Origin: Diphasiastrum complanatum
Lineage: Eukaryota > Streptophyta > Lycopodiopsida > Lycopodiales > Lycopodiaceae
Assembly: GCA_029204225.1 (NCBI GenBank)
Contig: CM055106.1
Span: 3,091,519 to 3,155,518 of the forward strand
Length of the DNA: 64,000 bases
Reading direction: 5' to 3'
The notes beneath the pieces are model-generated. The model ran no database searches. It was not told where the DNA came from and worked only from the letters and a program-made list of their open reading frames with translations. Shown in pieces: positions 57,332-64,000 of this stretch (positions are counted from its first letter, which is position 1; each line of letters begins with the position of its first letter). The translations under genes and the position numbers were made by a program.

Positions 57332-57381
57332 ATGGCCTCGATGGGAAACATGCTACTTTACACTTTTCTTTACTTCCTCGG
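57332..57381 (+). CDS. Candidate first exon (model 2) of the thaumatin-like gene
   Basis: ATG at 57332 encodes MASMGNMLLYTFLYFLG, a short hydrophobic signal-peptide-like stretch, followed by a consensus donor GGGTAAGAA. To keep frame, the acceptor must be the AG at 57594-57595 rather than the stronger CAG at 57589-57591. The result is a 250-residue protein with cleavage expected after ASA. The 214-base intron is canonical GT-AG. Confidence 0.45.
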
Positions 57382-57591
57382 GTAAGAACTAGCGTTTTGC
57401 TATAAGTATTCTGTGGTAGAAGAAACCTCAGTAGTCTTTTGGTTAGAGGCAAGCTGTTATTGCATTGCAGAAAAGATGCATGTTAGTTGCTCTTGCTTGG
57501 AACGCTCAGTAATAAGCACGGCATTTGAAGCACTACTGAACTCCTAACAAATTCAATCCTTGACAAATATATTTGTGTTCTTTGGTTGCAG

Positions 57592-58298
57592 AAAGCGCAA
57601 GTGCTCAGGGATTGTTCCAGCTCAACAACAAGTGTACAATTCCAGTATGGGTAGGGACGCAGTCAAATGCGGGGCAGCCTGTTCTGGGGGATGCTAATGT
57701 GGCTCTAGAGCCGGGGATGTCGGCTACAGTTGCAACTCCACCTGGTTGGGCAGGCCGTTTTTGGGGGCGCACAGGCTGCACGTTTGACTCCACGACAGGG
57801 CAGGGGACGTGCTTGACAGGCGATTGTGGAGGAGAATTGCAATGCAGTGGCGTTGGAGGAGATCCCCCTGCAACTCTTGCAGAGTTCACTCTATTTGGTG
57901 CTGATGGTTTGGATTTCTATGATGTGAGCTTAGTGGATGGCTACAACCTTCCTCTTGCAGTGGCACCAACCACGCCGCCCATTAATCCAGAGCTCTCTTC
58001 CGACTATTCCTGTGGATCTGCTGGTTGCACCGGAGATTTAAACGAGAACTGTCCTACCGAACTGCAGGTACTTGGCTCTGGAGGCCAGGTCGTGGGCTGT
58101 CGAAGCGCTTGTTCTGCTTTTGGAACCCCAGAATACTGCTGCACAGGCGACTTTGGTTCACCCACTACATGTCTTCCTACCTCCTTCAGCCAGGCTTTCA
58201 AGTCTGCATGTCCCCGTGCATATAGCTATGCATATGACGATGCCAGCTCCACATTCACTTGCGTTGGCAGCTCCTACATCCTCACCTTCTGTCCTTAA
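57592..58298 (+). CDS. Thaumatin-like protein (PR-5 family), main exon
   Basis: A secreted beta-rich pathogenesis-related or defence-type protein family, some members of which bind or hydrolyse beta-glucans. The mature part starts near QGLFQLNNKC. It holds 16 cysteines, the full set for eight disulfides. The family signature GQGTCLTGDCGGELQC fits the PROSITE thaumatin pattern. The acidic-cleft residues are recognisable: the Arg in WGRTGC, the Glu in LAEFTL, and Asp residues in GLDFYDVSLVDGYNLP and CTGDLNENCP. The stop follows TFCP. The 5' end is an intron acceptor (TTTGGTTGCAG), and the signal peptide comes from one of two upstream exons. The mature length (about 233 residues) is standard for the family. 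No frame breaks, so it is probably functional. Confidence 0.93.
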
Positions 58299-58796
58299 TA
58301 TACATTCTGATTCAGAAGAACCCACCTTTTACCTGTGTTCAGCTGCTACAGATCACTCGTATTTCCCATGTATCCTCCTGGCTTTCTCTTATTTTCGACT
58401 GCCAACAAAGCTTTCTTTGAACTCTCTACTCCCATCTTTCACTCTTTGGGTAGCTTGTTCTTCCCTAATGGAGCAAGCGGTACAGTGCTATAAACTATTA
58501 CTATTAACTTAAATATCTTCCTCTGACTGTTGTCTTCAAAGGAAGATTATGTGTCATATGGGCATACAATGTACATCTAAAGAGGAATCAGTAATACTCG
58601 TTATTAATTACATACTTTTATTACGACTTGGTCTGATGCAGAAAAATCTAGAAATTGCTGAATATTGAGAGAAAAAGTGTCTGTTGAATGCATTCTGCAC
58701 CTTGCATTATAAAGTTTTGATTTATAAAGAACTTGTTCTGTAAAAATCCCAAGCTTTTCCTCTTTAGCCAAAAAGCTGAAGTTTTGTATAGTACAC

Positions 58797-58798
<2 letters not shown>
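58299..58798 (+). other. 3' flank of the thaumatin-like gene
   Basis: A second open frame overlapping the end of the gene (58072-58512) is a shadow frame. No further domain. Probably 3' untranslated region. Confidence 0.5.
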
Positions 58799-58827
<29 letters not shown>

Positions 58828-58828
58828 A
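58799..58828 (+). repeat. (AC)n microsatellite
   Basis: About 14 AC units, followed by a short TA run. Confidence 0.95.
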
Positions 58829-60900
58829 TATATATAAAAAAAAGTGCACCCTATGCTTTGAGCTTTTGATTTTCAGTGAAGGAATGGAGGGCCCCTCACA
58901 AAACCAAATTTGTGAGCCAAACAAAGTTTTCTATGGCAAAAAAATTTTATGGGCATATATTCGCAACCCGAGGTGCATGTTGGAGAGTGCATGCATTTCT
59001 TTTTGATAATTTTACATGCACCTTTCGCTTGGAAGGTGCATTTAGAACAATTTCACAACAAGAAAAAAAGGTCAAAACCAAAATCATATTCTGATTTTAC
59101 TTGGAAGAAGGGCCCCTTCAGTTGTTATGCCCCTCAGGAAGGTCTTTCACTCTTGAATGGATGAATGCCCTCGAAAGGCCCCCCCCAAGAATTGCCTTGA
59201 AGAAACGTTTCAACAAATTTTGCTAGAGTAGGTGCCATCTTTTCCTTGGTTGAAACTAAAAAATTGGTTTTATGACATAGACTATATATCTAGCGCCTAG
59301 GAAATCTGTGGTGTCATTGTGACCCCTCTTGAATCAGTTAATAAGCTCTTGAAAAGGATGAACACATTTGCTAGCACAACTTACCTTGCTAATGTGGTGA
59401 GCAACAACACTATTGGGGTATTGTGCAAGTTACTGAAAGAGATCTTTTTGTTTACAATTTTTAAGGTGAAAATTATGTGGCCAATAGAGTCTCATACTTG
59501 AATCAAGGCCTCCGGTCAAAATAGCTAAATTTATGACTTTTAGGTAAGTTTATAGAGTTGAGTGTTAAAGTAGAAATTTTTGGATTGGAAATACATTTAC
59601 CATAGAAAATCATATATCAGACAAACTTGCAAGGCATTGGAGACCTTCATTGTATGCATACATGAAACACAACTTATTGATAAGTGTGATGGTTCCCTTT
59701 TTCAAGGCTCAAAAAGCTTCCATTTGCATCAATTTAGAGACATACATATGCACCGCATGTCAAACCTGATATTTTTTTCTCAATGAAATACGTTTTGCAA
59801 AAGAACATTGGGATATGATAACCGGGGGGAGCTTTATGCTCATATTGAAGTCAATCTTCTTACCAAGAACGATAACCTAGAACTAAAACAAAAAAGTAGG
59901 CTGAATAGAGTTTGATGTGACTAAGGATATGATCATTATCTATACATATGTCAAAAGAATCTATACTTTAACTCAAGTACAAGCCTTCCTCTATCATTTT
60001 CATGCTTTTCATTGTGGTATATTACCACAATGATACCCAATTAGTCAAGCTTAGTGAAAAAAAAAACATTGGGTCATATAAGTACATCTAAGAAGCCCCT
60101 CTTACAAGGCAAGTGTTTTGCTCACATTCCTGTATATGCTCTTCTTGTGGATTTGAGTGTTGTCTTAAGTGAAGACCTTGGAGTAGTTTCACAAATGTTG
60201 TTGATCCACTAGATGTTGCATGTTTAAACAATAATGTTGGATGTTTAAACAATGATGTTGCATAATTGTGGAATCAAATTGGCCTTTACCAAGGATGAAA
60301 TTAATGTCTCTAGCTACTTGAGCATCTATATGGATGCTATTGCCTACCTAAACCAGCATAAGTTTTAAAATGAATTGCATTAACAAAATGTTTGGTCAAG
60401 GTGATATGTACTTTAGAAGATGAGATCGAGGAAGTTTGATTCATATAAAACTAATGAGTTGAAGAGGAAAAGAAAAATTCCTTGTGCAAGCATTGTTGGG
60501 CACCTAGTGGGTCCCTCCACTAAAACTATTGTTGGCCAAGGCTTGCCAAGTGGGCCCACCACAGGACTATACAAGTAATAAGTGCGAGGGCACTGGCATC
60601 CTGCGCGTATAAGCCCAACCCCATGAGCACAACTAGCAAGTTGTAATTCTTAGGAATAATCGACTAGGGGCTTCAAACTCTAAAATGACATTAGAGGCCC
60701 TAAGTCAAGTTGCCAATAAAAAGCTAAAAGGTCCCAAATTAGAACTCATATGAATCATGTGAGTGCCCTTGTGCTTTCCTAAAAACCACTAGATTCATTT
60801 TGTGTTAGTTTAAATGGCTTGGATTAGAATCCTTGCCCCAATGAAGTGGCCATTCACAAGAGCAACTAGGAGCTAGCTTGGGGAAATACAAGTGCGCACT
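58829..60900. other. Unassigned intergenic DNA
   Basis: No gene recognised. Only short, unconvincing ORFs. Confidence 0.45.
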
Positions 60901-62526
60901 ACAGGATAGATGCTCAGATCTTTGTGATCAGGGATGGCATTGAGATACCTGGTAGGGATAGCACTACGAGATGACATGGGATGATCATCAGGGGGCAGCT
61001 ATTTCATATTGGACTTGAGTCTTTGGATTGGACAGGACTTACAGTTGGGATTCATGATGGAATCAGGAAGCTGCAAACCATTGCTCAAGGAGTGACAACT
61101 GATACTTTGGCGAGTAATCAGGTGAGTTGCAGGGTTATATGCACAATAGTCTCCAGGTTGGCATCACATGTTGTTTCTATCCATCATTATTTGGTAAGCA
61201 GGATGCAGTTTTTGGTTAGATCCAATTGGAGTCTAGTTGCACAACAGGTGGACAGATTCTTGGGGAGCTATCAACGAGCAATGGTTACTTGGTGATCAGA
61301 TGGTACAGGGTACAGGTTTCTGGAGCTATTCTACCTGATATGCTATGGATCGTGGGTGAGTTATTCATCATGATAGTGGATCTAGTTTGCATTTGCTTTG
61401 GCTTGGACGCTATGATGGATGTTGTGCGGAGATAGGCTCCTTGGTGGGAGGCCTATGTACAGGTCAAATAAGAGTTGGCAACGTCAAGCATGGAAAGTTG
61501 AACCTACATGGGATGTAGGACAGACTGATCATCATCAGTATCTCTGGGAGGTGGGCGAGCTACTCAGGTATAGCCTATGGTTAGGTTTGTGTACATTCAT
61601 TCATTGAGTCCTTGGTATACTCTTGTCCTTGGAGCATGGGGAATGGATGGGTATCAACTTTAAGGGCTTATTGGACAAGATGTCAGGGAAAAGCGGCTTG
61701 GTGCATAGCTTTTTTTGGGAGATACATCAGGGATGAGGCTTGGAGCACTCATTGGTTCGAGATGGTTGATCTTGGATGATGTATGAGGACATCTATGTGA
61801 TATGCTTGGATGTGAGAGCATCTTACTATAGGTGATTTGGTGACCAGTGGTGTAGCAGCAAATCTATAGGTGGCACAAGTATTGGTACGACAGGATACCG
61901 CTTATGGGCAGGCCTTGGTCATGTATTTGACGCTTTATCATTCGTGTTGGTTTGCATGAGTGTGTGTGGGCTTGCATGTTGCCTTGTCGTGGGAGTCTAG
62001 ATCTGAGTCGGAGTCGTATGTGGTTGTGCATTTGCTACAGTAAAACAAAGTAGTCATTTTATGCTCATTGACTTGTCATTGTCTACTAGGTGTCTATCTG
62101 GTGAGGGTGCAATCTTATGGTGGCAGTAAGATTTCCTCAAGTTGAGCCTCAGTCGCTCATTTATGTCAGCTTTACAGGTTTGTGCTTGTAAGGGTCTGAT
62201 AGGATGTCAGCCTAGCTAGATGGAGGATGTAAGTCTCATGGTGGCAGTGGGATTTCCTCAGTTTGAGCCATGTCGCTCATGTGGTCCACTTGTGTTCAAG
62301 TCGGAAATGGGGACGAGTCAGTTGGTCAAGAGTATGGTAGACTCTCTATATGAGCATTGTGTTTACATGATAGTTTTTGAGTCAAACCTGGTGGTTTGTT
62401 GGTGTGCTTGAGTGTGATTCAAGTACAGAGTAGCAGGATATGCATAACATCTTTTGGACACTCCAGCCATTGCTACAGATTATTGTTTTTCACTCTTATC
62501 ACATTTGAGCTTAAGGGAGAGAGTTG
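60901..62526 (+). other. Repeat-bearing region, possibly the interior of a non-coding LTR element
   Basis: Several overlapping short plus-strand ORFs (60981-61607) resemble no family. A section of about 55 bases, GGTGGCAGTAAGATTTCCTC at 62116 and GGTGGCAGTGGGATTTCCTC at 62237, is repeated about 120 bases apart. It ends in TTAAGGGAGAGAG, which resembles a purine tract. Confidence 0.35.
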
Positions 62527-62976
62527 GAAATCAGAGTTAATCTGATATACATTTTATGTAAGCTCTAAATGTGAGGATGTAATTGGTGTACAGTTTATTT
62601 AATTTACTGTATATGGTTGTGTTCGGGACGTGACCCGTTAGGATATATTGATCGGGCACTGATCCCGTAGACGACTACTTGGGCTAGCTGGGTAGCCACA
62701 CGTGGGAAGAAATTAGCCTGTACAGTGATTTTGAGTTCATTATGCTATACTCAGGGGCATGTCCTGGGTTTGTCAGTATATGTGGCCATATTGGGCCTAA
62801 CTCTAGTTTGGCAGGTGGTAGGCCAGTTTGGTGACACCTGTTGAGCCCATGCAGTTTGGGGCTTTGCTATATGTACAGTGTTTCTTCATAATAGACTTAA
62901 CTTTTGTTGTGCCATCTATGAGAGCTTGTGAGGAGTGGCTATGGTGATTGTGTGATGTGATCTGCATACTGCACTA
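62527..62976 (+). repeat. Possible 3' LTR
   Basis: It starts TTGGAAATCAGAGTTAATC right after a purine-rich tract and has a TATA-like GCTATATGTACAG near 62867. The start is TT rather than TG and the end (CTGCA near 62973) is a guess. No partner LTR seen. Confidence 0.3.
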
Positions 62977-64000
62977 CATTCTATCGAAATTTCAACTTGC
63001 ACACAACTCAAAAAAACTTTTACGGAGTCACACACTGTTACCGGAGTGACCACTCACCAATTTATTACCTATATAGTGACCCAAATATCATATATGTCTC
63101 CTTCATCGAGTTCCTATTGCTGGAAGACGTGTTGGTTCTCATGGAGCTCAACATAAAGAGCAGTATTATTGTCATCACATTCTTGGACAAGATCAAAACA
63201 ACCTTGTAACTGCCCTGTCTTCTGACTTGCATGAAACATTTAAACCACCTTCTAACATTCACATTTCCCACATGCAATTTTTTGTACTGGGATGCCTTTT
63301 CCCATTTTTTGTGTCACATTTACATTTACTCTGACACATGTAAAATAAAATAAAATACCAACCTAAGGCAGGGCCAAGTGGCTTGCCACACGCCCTTGTT
63401 ACTTTGGCATATATAAAGATGCTGGATCACTGCTTCATTGAGTTTGCTCAATTTACCTCGCTTGTTGGTCTCTGCCTTTCAGTATAGCATATTCACACAA
63501 CAAAAAGAGACAAAGCGGCGAGAGGTATTATTGGCCCTGCCTTACAAGAAGAGGCACATAGTAATCGTGCTACAAATTTGACATGCTTGTGTGATTTTTA
63601 TTTATAGATTTTTTAATTTTATTTTGTTATTTAAATTGAACTTTTTTTGGGTGCTGCCACATATTTTTTTCCCATTCCAAAAACTACTTTTCGTGCTTTT
63701 GATGAATACCTACTTTTAATTTTCATACTAACAAATAGGTGGATAGGAGTGGGCAATGGGTGTCTGTCTGGCTTCTGTTGTTACTTTGTTGGAGAGCCAG
63801 GTAGCCAGGTTTACACGTAGATTCGTATTTTCATGTTTCTTGCCATTTCCGAGGGTCGTCCGTGTCCTGCATGCAACGTTTTCTACCTGAGAGGTGATAA
63901 GTGATAGGAAGCGATCTGAGAGGAAGCATTTCATAGTATGCCAAAGATTTTCCCTGGTATTTTGATAGTATGTCAAAGATTGTCCCTATCTCGTTTCAGA
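62977..64000. other. Unassigned DNA with a promoter-like TATA box
   Basis: GGCATATATAAAGATG near 63406-63421 is a good TATA match and could start a transcript running out of or within the window, but no ORF of note follows. Confidence 0.3.

Noticed and set aside
58072-58512. ORF overlapping the end of the thaumatin-like gene.
   Set aside because: Shadow frame of the real gene running into 3' flank; no domain and different frame from the conserved cysteine pattern.

Overview
The window looks like repeat-rich nuclear DNA from a land plant with a large genome. The evidence is Ty1/copia elements primed by initiator tRNA-Met (TGGTATCAGAGC next to the 5' LTR), long TA, GA and CT microsatellites, a thaumatin-like protein gene split by an intron and a plant-specific DUF688 gene. 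The sequence alone does not tell me whether it is a fern, a gymnosperm or an angiosperm. I see no bacterial operons, rRNA, tRNA or CRISPR.

Layout. Bases 1-25250 are a nest of LTR retrotransposons. A nearly intact copia element (851-7007, target duplication GTAGT) sits inside an older minus-strand copia element. The older element's ORF runs, without a stop, out of the integrase region into unrecognised protein sequence where reverse transcriptase should be. Upstream of it (11.3-13.5 kb) are relics of further minus-strand copia copies. A second copia family ('B', 13.8-19.1 kb, minus) is flanked by an inverted copy of its own 3' end. At 19.8-24.9 kb lies a large LTR element with no coding capacity (LARD type) carrying a tandem array of 110-131 bp units. 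Another copia B gag relic follows.

Bases 25.3-38.2 kb are mostly unassigned DNA. They hold a decayed Ty3/gypsy gag with three zinc knuckles (minus, 28.1-29.2 kb), one apparent host gene (DUF688 family, 30810-32105) preceded by an overlapping upstream ORF, several short tandem duplications and a candidate solo LTR (37.4-37.7 kb).

Bases 38.2-53.4 kb are a second nest. A very young copia element (39177-45606, LTRs identical by eye, target duplication GTGGC) interrupts the integrase of an older copia ('C'). A copia B fragment, a short LTR with unusual termini and a minus-strand copia C fragment with its LTR follow.

Bases 53.4-64 kb are mainly non-coding DNA. They carry the thaumatin-like gene (main exon to 58298) with two alternative candidate signal-peptide exons, and then a repeat-bearing region ending in a possible LTR near 62.5-63.0 kb.

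Only the DUF688 and thaumatin-like genes look like host genes under constraint. Both well-preserved copia elements carry what looks like a one-base frameshift, so neither seems autonomous as read. Family names (1, A, B, C) are local labels. Many edges of decayed pieces are approximate because I judged them by reading, not by alignment.
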